This document shows positions 22,088 to 32,032 of a DNA stretch of 35,021 bases, piece by piece. Position numbers and translations under genes: made by a program. The DNA lies in NCBI GenBank assembly GCA_011088145.1, contig JAALKG010000011.1:1-35021 (forward strand). Direction: 5' to 3'. Each line of letters opens with the position of its first letter. Positions within the stretch are counted from its first letter, which is position 1. The stretch is from Cyanobacteria bacterium MH1_Bin12. GTDB taxonomy: Bacteria > Cyanobacteriota > Cyanobacteriia > Cyanobacteriales > Cyanobacteriaceae. The notes beneath the pieces are model-generated. The model saw nothing but the letters and a program-made list of their open reading frames with translations. It was not told the origin of the DNA and searched no databases.

Positions 22088-22225
22088 CTAAACAGCAAGT
22101 CTGTTTCTACCTTTTTTGCGACGTGCTTGAATCACTTTACGACCATTTTTGGTTCTCATTCTACTACGAAAACCAGAAGTTCTTTTTTGTTTTCTTCTCG
22201 TTCCATTTAATGTATGCTTACTCAA
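22088..22225 (-). CDS. rpmH: 50S ribosomal protein L34 (TTG start)
   Basis: 45 aa translated by hand: (M)[50 protein letters not shown] lies just upstream of the TTG. Absent from the ORF track. Confidence 0.96.
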   Translation of the reverse strand: MSKHTLNGTRRKQKRTSGFRSRMRTKNGRKVIQARRKKGRNRLAV

Positions 22226-22399
22226 TTTTTTATCCTCCTATTTTCTTTTTTTCTGATGACGAAAAAAACTACCATTTCACATTATAAATTAAATACCTTA
22301 ACCTCGTCCAGATTTATCTTCATTTGAGGATTTCTCGAGTCCAAATCCGTCTAAGATACTCCGCTCAATCAATATTTATTTGTTTTATGTTATTATTGT

Positions 22400-22429
22400 T
22401 GTATATATGAATATACGTTCATATATACA
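22400..22429. promoter_or_regulatory. Probable SmtB operator upstream of smtA
   Basis: TGTATATATGAA-TATACG-TTCATATATACA, perfect 12-bp arms around 6 nt, containing the TGAA-N6-TTCA core. Confidence 0.85.
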
Positions 22430-22455
22430 TACAAAGAAAAAGGAGGAAATTAAAA

Positions 22456-22629
22456 ATGGCAAGTACAACAGTTAAATCAATTCAATGTAGTTGTTCTTCT
22501 TGTGTATGTGTTGTAGATCCAAATAATGCGATCGTCAAAGAAGGAAAATACTATTGTTGTCAAGGCTGTGCTGAAGGTCATGTGAATGGTAATGGCTCTG
22601 GAAATAGTGGCTGTGGATGCAACAGTTAA
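22456..22629 (+). CDS. smtA: Bacterial metallothionein SmtA
   Basis: 57 aa translated by hand: MASTTVKSIQCSCSSCVCVVDPNNAIVKEGKYYCCQGCAEGHVNGNGSGNSGCGCNS*, 9 Cys, AGGAGG upstream. Absent from the ORF track. Confidence 0.95.
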   Translation: MASTTVKSIQCSCSSCVCVVDPNNAIVKEGKYYCCQGCAEGHVNGNGSGNSGCGCNS

Positions 22630-22665
22630 ACAACTGGCAAAAAATAAATGAGAACTTAAAGAGGG

Positions 22666-23067
22666 TCATTCATCCGTTTCAGCTAAATGTTCAAGCACAG
22701 AATAGTATAAATCTAAGACGTGATGATCTAAAAGACGGTAATAAACTTTACGCCCTCTTTTTTGATAGGCCACCAGACGCATTACTTTAAGAGTTCTTAG
22801 TTGATGAGAAACTGCCGATTCGCTCATGTTTAAAGTAGCGGCTAAATCACAAACGCATAATTCTTGTTGAGCTAAAATAGACAAAATTCGCAAACGATTA
22901 GAATCACCCAAGAGGCTAAAAAATTCTGCCATTCTTTGAGCTTTGTCGATGTCTAAAGTTTTATGTTGATATGTCTCAATTAAACCCGATTCAACGCCAT
23001 GAGGAGAACAAGATATTAGGTCAGTTTCTGAAAAGCTTGATTTGACGACTGATTTAGGTACTTTCAT
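22666..23067 (-). CDS. smtB: SmtB-type metal-sensing repressor (ArsR family)
   Basis: [72 protein letters not shown]; next to smtA. Confidence 0.93.
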   Translation of the reverse strand: MKVPKSVVKSSFSETDLISCSPHGVESGLIETYQHKTLDIDKAQRMAEFFSLLGDSNRLRILSILAQQELCVCDLAATLNMSESAVSHQLRTLKVMRLVAYQKRGRKVYYRLLDHHVLDLYYSVLEHLAETDE

Positions 23068-23396
23068 TCTTCATTCACAATGGTTGATTGGTTGATTCAA
23101 CTATTGTAACTATAACAGTCTGTCTGGTGATCCATAAAATTGACGATCAAAAATCAACTACAGAAGATATTGCTTGAACCATTGAGCAACCTTATTAAAT
23201 TCTCTACCATAGAGTTTTTCTCGTATCAAAAAGCGATCGCTTAACATTCATAAAACTTTAATTAACGACTTGAGATCAAAATAAAGACTCATCAACTTTA
23301 TCCTCTGAAAACTTCGTCTAGCAAAGACTTATTAATTTGTCTGAATTGAAGATATTAAAAGTTTAGAATTAATAATTAACAATAATTTGAGAATGA

Positions 23397-25460
23397 TCAA
23401 CTTTGCTGTGAAATTATTTGTTGATAAAGAAGTATTTTTTTTTCCAGCGTAGATGAAGAAAAAGTCTTAGTAATATATTCATTCATATCAACAGATAAAC
23501 TTTTTTCTCGATCGCTCTTAAAGGTATTATCAGTAATATCGATAATATAAGGTTGCTTGTTATTTGTCCGAAGATGTGTCCGAATCCAATCACAAGCCTT
23601 CATACCATCAGTATCAGACATTTGGATATCCATTAAAATGAGATCGTAATTTACTTTTTGTACTATTTCAATTACTTCTGAATAATTCGTTGCTAAATCA
23701 GCTTGATAATCGAATTTTTTCAAGACCAATAAAACAGCTTTGCAATTAGGGAGATTATCATCAGCAACAAGAATATTAATCTTAGAGGGAGAAACAGTCT
23801 TGGAAGAATTAATAATATCAGTGGATACATCTTGACTAACAGAGGATTTAGGTAAGGGTGCGACAATGGTAAAGTAAAAAATTGAACCTTCATTCTCCCC
23901 ACTTTGTAGCCAAATTTCACCTCCCATCATCTCAACAAGATATTTACTAATAATTAATCCTAAACCAATCCCACCATATTGACGAGTAGAAGAACTGTCC
24001 AATTGAGAGAAAACTTTAAATAAATCTTTTTGACGATTTTTAGGAATCCCAATACCTGTATCCCTGATCTTAAATAATAATTGGTAAACAGAATTATTAT
24101 TCTGCGTTTCTATCTTCTCTGCCATGAGAGTGACAATTATTTCTCCCTCATGAGTAAATTTTAGGGAATTTTTAATTAAATTTAAGAGAATTTGTTTTAA
24201 GCGAAAAGCATCACCAATAATTTGTGCAGGAATAATACCCTGTGGTTTAAAAACTAAATGTAAACCTTTGTTTTCTGCTTCTGCTGCAATACTTAATGAC
24301 TCAATTACATTTTTGACGCATTCTTGTGGTGAAAAACACTGATTATTTAATTCTAATTTATTGAACTCTATCTTAGAAAAATCGAGAATATCATTAATGA
24401 TAGTTAATAAATTTTCACTACTATCAAAAATAATATCGAGTAAATCTTTTTGTTCTAAGGTTACAGATGTATCTTGTAACAGTTCAGTCATGCCCATAAT
24501 ACCATTCATGGGAGTCCGAAGTTCATGACTCATCATTGCCAGAAACTGATTTTTAGCAATGTTTGCCGCCTCGGCATCCTTTTTTGCAATTACTAATAAA
24601 TTGTTATGAATTTGAGATTTTAATAACAAATCAATAATCCATCCCAAAAGACCTGATAATATGATGCCAATCATTAAAATTGTCAAGGGCATTGCTGAAG
24701 TATATTTTTCAATGAAGGAATTATTAGGAATAATAACTATTTGCCAATTAATTCCTCCATAATTAATTTCGATCGATTCTTGCCATTTTAAATTATCTTG
24801 AGGAGGAGAATAAATACTACTATGAATTAATTGTTTATCTTCATAAATAAAGAGTTGAAATCCTTTCCATCTTTGTAATCTTGATAAAGCATTAATAAAA
24901 TTGGGTAATTTAAATATTTGGAGAATATAACCATCAAATTGATTTTGATTATTATTACTAAAAATTGGTGAATAAATAAAAAATCCTTTACCTCCTTTCT
25001 CCAAATTTATCGCTTTACTAATAAGGGTAGGGATGTTTGGCTTTTGAGTTGGTAAAACTGATTGATCCAGAGATTTTATAACTGTTTCAATATTTGTTCT
25101 TTGATTACGAGAATCTACTATCCACAATAATTTATTATTTCGATCGATTCTGATAAGAGCATCATAATCTCCATCGTATGGAAAATCTGTTTTGATTTGT
25201 TGAGATAGATGTACTTTTAAATCATTAGTAACTTGCTTATTACTATCGAATTTTTGTAAATTACCGACACGATAATCAAACTCTCTTTTAATTCGACTAT
25301 TTAGGGAAATCAACTCAAGTTTTGCTAAATTTCTTACTTGATTATTTTCTTGATCTTTTAAAATATTAAATACATAAATTGTAATTAATGCTGCTAGAAA
25401 CGATATTATCAGAGGAATGTAACTTTTATTTTTCCTCAAAGAATCTAAGTTTATGGTCAT
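23397..25460 (-). CDS. Hybrid sensor histidine kinase (membrane-anchored sensor, HisKA-HATPase-REC)
   Basis: N-terminal transmembrane segment, [26 protein letters not shown]-box, [38 protein letters not shown], receiver [13 protein letters not shown]. Confidence 0.93.
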   Translation of the reverse strand: MTINLDSLRKNKSYIPLIISFLAALITIYVFNILKDQENNQVRNLAKLELISLNSRIKREFDYRVGNLQKFDSNKQVTNDLKVHLSQQIKTDFPYDGDYDALIRIDRNNKLLWIVDSRNQRTNIETVIKSLDQSVLPTQKPNIPTLISKAINLEKGGKGFFIYSPIFSNNNQNQFDGYILQIFKLPNFINALSRLQRWKGFQLFIYEDKQLIHSSIYSPPQDNLKWQESIEINYGGINWQIVIIPNNSFIEKYTSAMPLTILMIGIILSGLLGWIIDLLLKSQIHNNLLVIAKKDAEAANIAKNQFLAMMSHELRTPMNGIMGMTELLQDTSVTLEQKDLLDIIFDSSENLLTIINDILDFSKIEFNKLELNNQCFSPQECVKNVIESLSIAAEAENKGLHLVFKPQGIIPAQIIGDAFRLKQILLNLIKNSLKFTHEGEIIVTLMAEKIETQNNNSVYQLLFKIRDTGIGIPKNRQKDLFKVFSQLDSSSTRQYGGIGLGLIISKYLVEMMGGEIWLQSGENEGSIFYFTIVAPLPKSSVSQDVSTDIINSSKTVSPSKINILVADDNLPNCKAVLLVLKKFDYQADLATNYSEVIEIVQKVNYDLILMDIQMSDTDGMKACDWIRTHLRTNNKQPYIIDITDNTFKSDREKSLSVDMNEYITKTFSSSTLEKKILLYQQIISQQS

Positions 25461-25854
25461 AAAAGGAAATAATCTTAATCCAATAAAATTAAGATTTCAA
25501 AGACTTTATTTAAAATACTCTAAGTCATTTAATCATAACTCAAAATCATTCTTGTTTAATTTCAATATTATTTTAACTATATTTTGGATAGTTTTCTCCA
25601 TGATATTATAAGCTTTACAGAATAATTATTTGAGGAATAGTTCATCAAATAATTATTCACTTCTAAGCTAACTTGAATTTGATTTTTCATGATCAACAAA
25701 AATTCTAGAATAAGCTGATAGTAATGAAAATGTGTTACTGATTCATGACTATTTAAAATGTTTGCTTGTTTGACCATGGATTGCCCCTGATGTTTTTCTC
25801 ACCACCTTGCATTTTTTTAAAAGTGTTGTTATAATTGGTAAATGTGTTAAGCAA

Positions 25855-25926
25855 TCCTCGATAGCTCAGCGGTAGAGCAATCGGCTGTTAACCGATCGGT
25901 CGTAGGTTCGAATCCTACTCGGGGAG
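25855..25926 (+). tRNA. tRNA-Asn (GTT)
   Basis: TCCTCGATAGCTCAGCGGTAGAGCAATCGGCTGTTAACCGATCGGTCGTAGGTTCGAATCCTACTCGGGGAG: complete cloverleaf with acceptor, D, anticodon CTGTTAA and T arms. Confidence 0.97.
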
Positions 25927-26311
25927 TTAAAAAAAAAATACTGTAATATTTCCTAGATCTTTTGATTCAGAAATTAATCATATTTATTATAGATAGTAAA
26001 GATTTTGAAAAATCAAACTCTATTATAATGTTTTTGTGATCATAGATAAAATTATTATGAGCAACTGAAATTATTAAATTAATTTTGGGAGTTTCAAGGA
26101 TTATTATTAAAGATAAAATACTTCTAGTAACTTAATGCTGATAGGTAAACAGATGTTAGTCATTATTAACAGGTAAAAAACTCACAAAAATATATAAACC
26201 ACATTCATTTTGAAAAATTGACTTTGTTTTGGAGAAAGAATTTTTGTTGTAGATGCTCAAAAGCTAGTTAGGTCAAAGAATCAGGTTAAATCAGATAGGA
26301 TTAGAGAAGGT

Positions 26312-26335
26312 AAAATGTTCATATACGAACATTTT
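26312..26335. promoter_or_regulatory. Orphan palindrome, operator- or terminator-like
   Basis: AAAATGTTC-ATATAC-GAACATTTT, perfect 9-bp arms, in the gap between tRNA-Asn and tsaB. Confidence 0.5.
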
Positions 26336-26571
26336 GAAAATCAGAAATAAAGCTATCAAAACAATTCATTAAGAGAAAAAAGTTTATGGGCAAATATTTT
26401 CAACAACGTTGAAGTTAAAAAATGAGTTTTTACTCTAATTAAAAACTGCTGTTGTGAAGATGAACGTGGTTTAGTTTCCAGTTTGGGATGCTCAGTCCTA
26501 AATTCGGTATGAGAATATGAGTTACTTTTAACGATTTATAACGAGATAATAAAAGCAAAAATTAAATTATA

Positions 26572-27201
26572 ATGACACCAATAGGATTAGCTTTACATAC
26601 AACCACAGGAGAATTAGGAGTTGCTTTAGTTAACAATCAAGGTTTATATCGTTGTCAATCATGGAATTTAGGTCGGCAATTAGCGAATGAGATACAACTT
26701 AAACTTGCTGAGTTCATTTTTCCTTTAGCCTGGCAAGATTTAGATTTTATCTCTGTGGCAAAAGGCCCAGGTAGTTATACTAGTACGAGGATAGGGGTAG
26801 TTACAGCAAAAACCCTAGCTCAACAATTACAAGTACCTGTTTATGGTGTTTCTACTTTAATGACGATCGCATGGTATTATCATCAAAAGTTAGAGAAAGG
26901 TCAATATATTGCAGTGGAAATCAAAGCTCATAATGAAGATATATTTGGTGCGATTTATCAATTTGTCACCGAAGAAAAAGAATTAAAAGTAATAGTTCCA
27001 GAGAAGCGATTTACCCAAGAAGAATGGGAAGATATAATTGAAAACAATAAAAAAGCTCATAATACTTTAATGAAAATTGATTCTCCTGAAAAAATAGCAT
27101 TTACAGTAGAAAGTTTATTAGAGATAGCATTGATACGCAACATGAATTACGATAGGGATGGGGAATACAATTGGCAGAATTTAACTGTTTTTTACGAATA
27201 A
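26572..27201 (+). CDS. tsaB: tRNA threonylcarbamoyladenosine biosynthesis protein TsaB
   Basis: LALHTTTGELGVALVN...DFISVAKGPGSYTSTRIGVVTAKTLAQQLQVPVYGVSTL. Confidence 0.93.
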   Translation: MTPIGLALHTTTGELGVALVNNQGLYRCQSWNLGRQLANEIQLKLAEFIFPLAWQDLDFISVAKGPGSYTSTRIGVVTAKTLAQQLQVPVYGVSTLMTIAWYYHQKLEKGQYIAVEIKAHNEDIFGAIYQFVTEEKELKVIVPEKRFTQEEWEDIIENNKKAHNTLMKIDSPEKIAFTVESLLEIALIRNMNYDRDGEYNWQNLTVFYE

Positions 27202-27373
27202 ATGAGGTAAATCTGTTGAAGCTTACTTTACTGTTCAATGACCTCATTTTAGATTCTGCATTACCCCATTGATAAAGTATTTGTAATCACTAGATTTGTT
27301 TATTATGCTATTTTAACAACAGGCATAATTGATTTTTATCTCACTTTCTTCTATTAAGACGTTTATACACATC

Positions 27374-28246
27374 ATGAGTAACCCCCCATCTTCTTCTAAT
27401 AAGCCTCCCGTTGATGAAATGGATTGGTATGCGATCGCTTGTAAAATTAGGAGTCAGAATAAAAAATTACAGCAGAAAATAAATAACTTAGAAAATATCA
27501 TCGATGAACAGCAAGAAGTCATCAAAATGCAGGGGGTTCAAAACCAAGAATTTAGTGATATTATCGATGAACATGAACAAATCAAATCAGAACTCGAATC
27601 AGAACTTGATGAATATGAAGAACAAATTATTCAAAAAGATCAACAAATAGAAACTCAACAAGGAACGATAAGTCAGTGTATTCAAGAGTTGGAAAAAATT
27701 CAACAACAAACTGCTCGTTTAGAGAGAGAATGTTCTTTATTACAAGAGAACTATAATGAGGAACAAAATAAGCTCAAACAATTGGAAGCTGAGAACAAAG
27801 ATTTACGCATCAGACTACAAAGACAACAAAGATATAATTTACAGTATAAAACTGCTTTAGATAAGTTTTTGGACACTTCTAGTTCTCATAGCCGTGAAAA
27901 TCACGGACTAGGTATCAAATCGTGGTCAGAGAGTGGCTCAGAAAACAATAATATCGATATTGATGATGATGATGATAATAGTTTTGGTTTAAGTGATCCT
28001 GCTAATGTTTGGAATGCTGAATCATCTTTGGATTCAAAAATTCAGATTAATCAAACTGAATCTTTTGCGTCAAATAGTATAGAAAGTAATGATCCTCCAT
28101 CTTCATCAGGAGAGACTCAAGAAGATAGTGAATCTCACCAAATAGAGGCTAAGGAAGATGATCATCATACAGAAGACAAAAAGAATAAGAATAAACTATT
28201 TATCAAACTACCTGACTTTGGACTTAAAAAGAAAAATGAAAAGTAG
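27374..28246 (+). CDS. Coiled-coil protein with acidic/low-complexity C-terminal half, hypothetical
   Basis: MSNPPSSSNKPPVDEMDWYAIACKIRSQNKKLQQKINNLENIIDEQQEV then Q/E-rich coiled coil, IDIDDDDDN, basic tail; likely start 27374. Confidence 0.7.
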   Translation: MSNPPSSSNKPPVDEMDWYAIACKIRSQNKKLQQKINNLENIIDEQQEVIKMQGVQNQEFSDIIDEHEQIKSELESELDEYEEQIIQKDQQIETQQGTISQCIQELEKIQQQTARLERECSLLQENYNEEQNKLKQLEAENKDLRIRLQRQQRYNLQYKTALDKFLDTSSSHSRENHGLGIKSWSESGSENNNIDIDDDDDNSFGLSDPANVWNAESSLDSKIQINQTESFASNSIESNDPPSSSGETQEDSESHQIEAKEDDHHTEDKKNKNKLFIKLPDFGLKKKNEK

Positions 28247-28313
28247 TTTATAGTTATCATAATCAATCAGCTTAACGTTAGTATTGATCGATCGCAGATA
28301 ATTATCAATTAAT

Positions 28314-29030
28314 CTAACTAGTTTGATTTTCCATATTTAGTTCCAGACAGTATCCCGCACCATAAATAGTTTTAATAAAGCGAGGACGACGAGGATCTGG
28401 TTCTAATTTTGTGCGTAAATGACGTACATGGACTCTGATGGTCTCAATATCATCGTTAGGATCATAGCCCCATACTTCTTTGAGAATATCACTCGGTGGA
28501 ACGGTTTGTCCATGACGTTGTAAAAGACAATGCAATAGTTCAAACTCTAAATGAGTTAATTTAATTGTTTTTTCGAACCAAATCGCTTCAAATCTTTCGG
28601 GTACAAGAGTTAATGGTCCATAATTAAGTATTTCTGTATGTTTGGCGGTAGTGTTACCTCTTTCACTTCTTCTTAACAAAGCTTTCACTCTTGCCAACAT
28701 TTCTTCTACTTCAAAAGGCTTTGTTAAATAATCATCTGCCCCAGCATTAAAGCCATCAACTTTATCTTTAGTTTGTCCCAATGCAGTCAACATTAACACA
28801 GGAATATTTAATGTTCTTTCATCTCTTCTTAATCTCTGGCAGACGGTAAAACCATCAACTTTGGGTAGCATTAAATCTAACAAAATTAAATCCGGTTGCA
28901 TTTGTAAAGCTAAAGCTTGACCTTTGATCCCATCTTCTGCTTGTACAGTGTCATATCCAGCCATTTCTAAATTAATTGAAACTAATTCTGTTATTGCAGA
29001 ATCGTCATCTATTACTAATATTCTAGACAT
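28314..29030 (-). CDS. rpaA: OmpR-type response regulator RpaA
   Basis: [72 protein letters not shown] matches the RpaA pattern rather than RpaB. Confidence 0.88.
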   Translation of the reverse strand: MSRILVIDDDSAITELVSINLEMAGYDTVQAEDGIKGQALALQMQPDLILLDLMLPKVDGFTVCQRLRRDERTLNIPVLMLTALGQTKDKVDGFNAGADDYLTKPFEVEEMLARVKALLRRSERGNTTAKHTEILNYGPLTLVPERFEAIWFEKTIKLTHLEFELLHCLLQRHGQTVPPSDILKEVWGYDPNDDIETIRVHVRHLRTKLEPDPRRPRFIKTIYGAGYCLELNMENQTS

Positions 29031-29199
29031 TCTTATTTGTATAAATGAATTTTATTTTTTAAGTTTTAATTAATTTTTGCATTAATGCTTAACATTATGC
29101 CAGTTATCTTTCCTCTTTTTTTAAAGAAAAAGTTTTGTTAAGATTCTTGAACTTTAAGAGTTTTAGCAATGCTAAATTTCTCAAGTTAAAGAAAAGAAT

Positions 29200-30006
29200 T
29201 TATAAAGAAATAATTCCTGACCATTGATTTTGTTTCCGATGAGTACGACGATAAGAAAAAAAATGTTCTGGGGTTTGATAAGTACAATAAGGTGCGATCG
29301 CAATTTGAGCAGATGATATACCTTGTTGTTGAATTTGTAAATTAATAGTTTGAGTTACATCTAATCTGAATTTGCCCTGTTGTGGATCAGGTAAAATAAT
29401 TATATTTGGCAATTCCATTCCTTGACGAAGTATCTGTTCAGAATCTAAATTCTGACTATGAGCTATTACCGTTTTAACCACTTCAACGGCAACATAGTCG
29501 TCCACTTGATACATTTTTCCATTGATAGCAGGCCCCATAGCAAATAACAAATTTTCGACTTTACTGCCATGAGCTAAGAATAATGCGATCGCATGAGAAA
29601 CAATATTTTTAGCAGTGCCACGCCAACCCGAATGAACGGCGGCAACTTTACCCGTAATGCGATCGGCAATCAATATCGGTGTACAATCAGCACTAGCAGA
29701 CCAAACAGACTGTAGAGATTTGCTAGTAAATACGCCATCGCCTTCAACCAATTGTAGCTCAGATTGTGGGGTAATTTGTCGATCTATGGCATTGGTTGAG
29801 ATAACGATATCACTATGAATTTGCTTTAATCGATAAACATCTGCTTCCTCATTGAGATGTTTAATTAAATTTATCGGTGATTGCTGAGGAAAATGATTGG
29901 AAAAAAAACCATGTTGCCAATCAGCTAATAATTGACAAGTTAAATAACTACCATGCTCAGTTTCTTGCCACTGCCACTGTGGATCATTATTAGCAATCAT
30001 AATCAT
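29200..30006 (-). CDS. pgeF: Peptidoglycan editing factor PgeF (multicopper polyphenol oxidase fold)
   Basis: QIHSDIV..., EGDGVFTS, SADCTPILIADRITGKVAAVHSGWRGTAKNIV, MGPAI. Confidence 0.92.
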   Translation of the reverse strand: MIMIANNDPQWQWQETEHGSYLTCQLLADWQHGFFSNHFPQQSPINLIKHLNEEADVYRLKQIHSDIVISTNAIDRQITPQSELQLVEGDGVFTSKSLQSVWSASADCTPILIADRITGKVAAVHSGWRGTAKNIVSHAIALFLAHGSKVENLLFAMGPAINGKMYQVDDYVAVEVVKTVIAHSQNLDSEQILRQGMELPNIIILPDPQQGKFRLDVTQTINLQIQQQGISSAQIAIAPYCTYQTPEHFFSYRRTHRKQNQWSGIISL

Positions 30007-30078
30007 AAATCATGTATCCTAGATAGTTGTCAAAATAACAATACAAATTATTGTAATCGTAATTCATTTTTTTTTGAA

Positions 30079-30891
30079 TTATCCGTTTACTAATTGTTCG
30101 ATTATCTGGTTAACAGCCAAACCCCATCCTTGACAACCAGTAGCTTCAGCAACTTGCCAGTTTCTGCCTTGTAAGCCTGAATGTACTCCTTTTAGTCCAG
30201 GGATGATAATGGGAATATCCACATTTTCTAATAAACTTAAATCGTTGGGGCTATTTCCTAAGCCGACAGTAATTGTTTTCTCTGTTGCTAATTTATAGTT
30301 TTTCAATAACCATTTAACGGCGTTACCTTTACCTGAATTTTGACTGATTAAATGGGAAAAGCGATCGCCTACCACAACATTACACTGCTACAATGAAGCT
30401 GTTTCTAGTATTTAATCTGCCCGAATATTTTTTGGAGTCAAAAATGGTTCGGTAAAATCTCTAGGTTGGGCGAAATTTCCTTCGGCAACGGATAAACCTG
30501 TTAATTGGCAAATTTCTTCTACAGACAAATCACCAAAGCCAATCAAATTAGTTTTAAGAGTAGAACTCATCTGTTTAAGAATTACTCTGGCTTGCTCATA
30601 ATTGAAACCTAACATTTGATAATGATAATGATCCTCTGTTACCATCTCAGGAACGCTGAAATGTTGCTCATCTTTATGCATAAAAATAGCACTGCCATTT
30701 TCGGTGATGAAAGGATCATTTAAACCAATTTCTCGACATAAAAAAGCGACTTCTGCTTTTGTTTTACTCGTTACGGGAATGATGGGAATTTGTAAAGACT
30801 TTAGTTTATCAATGGCAGGTAAAGCCGCATCATAACGATAGTCATCTTGATTAAGCAAAGTTCCATCAAGGTCAGTAAAAATTAAAACCAT
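30079..30891 (-). pseudogene. Mannosyl-3-phosphoglycerate phosphatase-like HAD-IIB hydrolase with two in-frame stops
   Basis: MVLIFTDLDGTLLN...PFLTPKNIRAD*ILETASL*QCNVVVGDRFSHLI...LGNSPNDLSLL. Both halves are in one frame, interrupted by TAA (30412-30414) and a TAG 24 nt downstream. Confidence 0.85.
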
Positions 30892-30910
30892 AACAATTGT
30901 AAATCTAAAA

Positions 30911-31227
30911 TTATTGAGTGTCCCGTAATGTTCTACCAAAAGGGAACAAGGCAACAGGAATTAATTTAAAATGCTGTTGAGCGAAAGGAAGACCAATAAA
31001 ATTACCCAAATTACATTTAAAGTTGTATTGATCAGATTACCAGAATCTGGGCTAACTACATTTTCTTTCCCAAAAGGGGTCATTGTGGAGATGCCAATTT
31101 TGATAGTTTGGATGCCAAAAGGAATACCCACGATGGTTGCACAAAGACTCAAGCCTCCGATGATATAGCCTAAACCACTGAGAAAACCACCGAAGATTAG
31201 CCAAATTATATTACCGATTAAACTCAT
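30911..31227 (-). pseudogene. YccF-domain protein with internal deletion and frameshift
   Basis: The first half MSLIGNIIWLIFGGFLSGLGYIIGGLSLCATIVGIPFGIQTIKIG...LNVIWVIL is intact. The C-terminal motif GLPFAQQHFKLIPVALFPFGRTLRDTQ* is in another frame at 30994-30911. Confidence 0.85.
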
Positions 31228-31326
31228 GATAATTTAACAAAAATTAGATTAAATTTATAATAGCGATCATAACTTTTTAAGAATAAAAGCTGTAGAGATG
31301 ACAAAATATGATTTGTTTTGTCAATT

Positions 31327-31354
31327 GTAGAGATATTCTATTGAATGTCTCTAC
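31327..31354. repeat. Intergenic imperfect palindrome (hairpin)
   Basis: GTAGAGATATTCTATTGAATGTCTCTAC. Confidence 0.75.
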
Positions 31355-31378
31355 GATGATACGTCGTTTGTATTTTAA

Positions 31379-31777
31379 TTATTCTTTTTCGGCAAATTTT
31401 AAAGCGACAGAATTCATACAATAACGTTTTCCTGTGGGTTGAGGGCCATCCTCAAAAACATGACCTAAATGAGCATCACAAGCTTCACAAAGGACTTCTG
31501 TTCGTTTCATGAAAAAACTTATATCGGTTTTATAAGCAACGCTATCTTCTTTGAGAGGTTCCCAAAAACTAGGCCAACCTGTACCAGAATCGAATTTAGT
31601 ATCTGAAGAGAATAATTCATTTCCACAGCAAACACATTTATATGTGCCTTCTTTTTTATAATCGTTATATTCTCCTGTAAATGCTCTTTCCGTACCATGT
31701 TTTCTGGTTACTTTAAATGCTTCAGGAGTAAGAATTTCTTGCCATTGGGCTTCGGTTTTTTTGACTTTGTCTACCAT
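31379..31777 (-). CDS. msrB: Peptide-methionine (R)-S-oxide reductase MsrB
   Basis: YKCVCCGNELFSSDTKFDSGTGWPSFWEPL...CDAHLGHVFEDGPQPTGKRYCMNSVAL; likely start MVDKVKKTEAQWQ at 31777. Confidence 0.95.
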   Translation of the reverse strand: MVDKVKKTEAQWQEILTPEAFKVTRKHGTERAFTGEYNDYKKEGTYKCVCCGNELFSSDTKFDSGTGWPSFWEPLKEDSVAYKTDISFFMKRTEVLCEACDAHLGHVFEDGPQPTGKRYCMNSVALKFAEKE

Positions 31778-32032
31778 AATTTTGCGATCGAAAAAATATT
31801 GAAATTTAATTAAAATAACCATTTCATTTTATCATTACAGTCTAAATTCATAGGTGTGTTAATCACTACTCACCGTCAAATAAGATAATGAATTGTCTAG
31901 CACGAAAGCATCAGGTTTAATTAGACCTTCATTTGTCATATTTCTTTTTTCACCGAAAAAAACACCAATTTAGCATTAATTTTTTGCTTCTAAATTCTGT
32001 ATTATAAATTTTTCTCTAACCTGTGATTTTTG

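Noticed and set aside
23720-23920. 66-aa ORF inside the hybrid kinase
   Set aside because: Alternate frame of the kinase, hydrophobic low-complexity translation.
25577-25777. 66-aa minus-strand ORF upstream of the hybrid kinase
   Set aside because: No recognised domain and AT-driven composition; cannot be supported without homologs.
26430-26510. Cys-rich reading frame KNCCCEDERGLVSSLGCSVLNSV* near the orphan palindrome, considered as a second metallothionein-like peptide
   Set aside because: No start codon or ribosome binding site; only about 25 codons.
30971-31168. Antisense ORF over yccF
   Set aside because: Shadow of the yccF reading frame.
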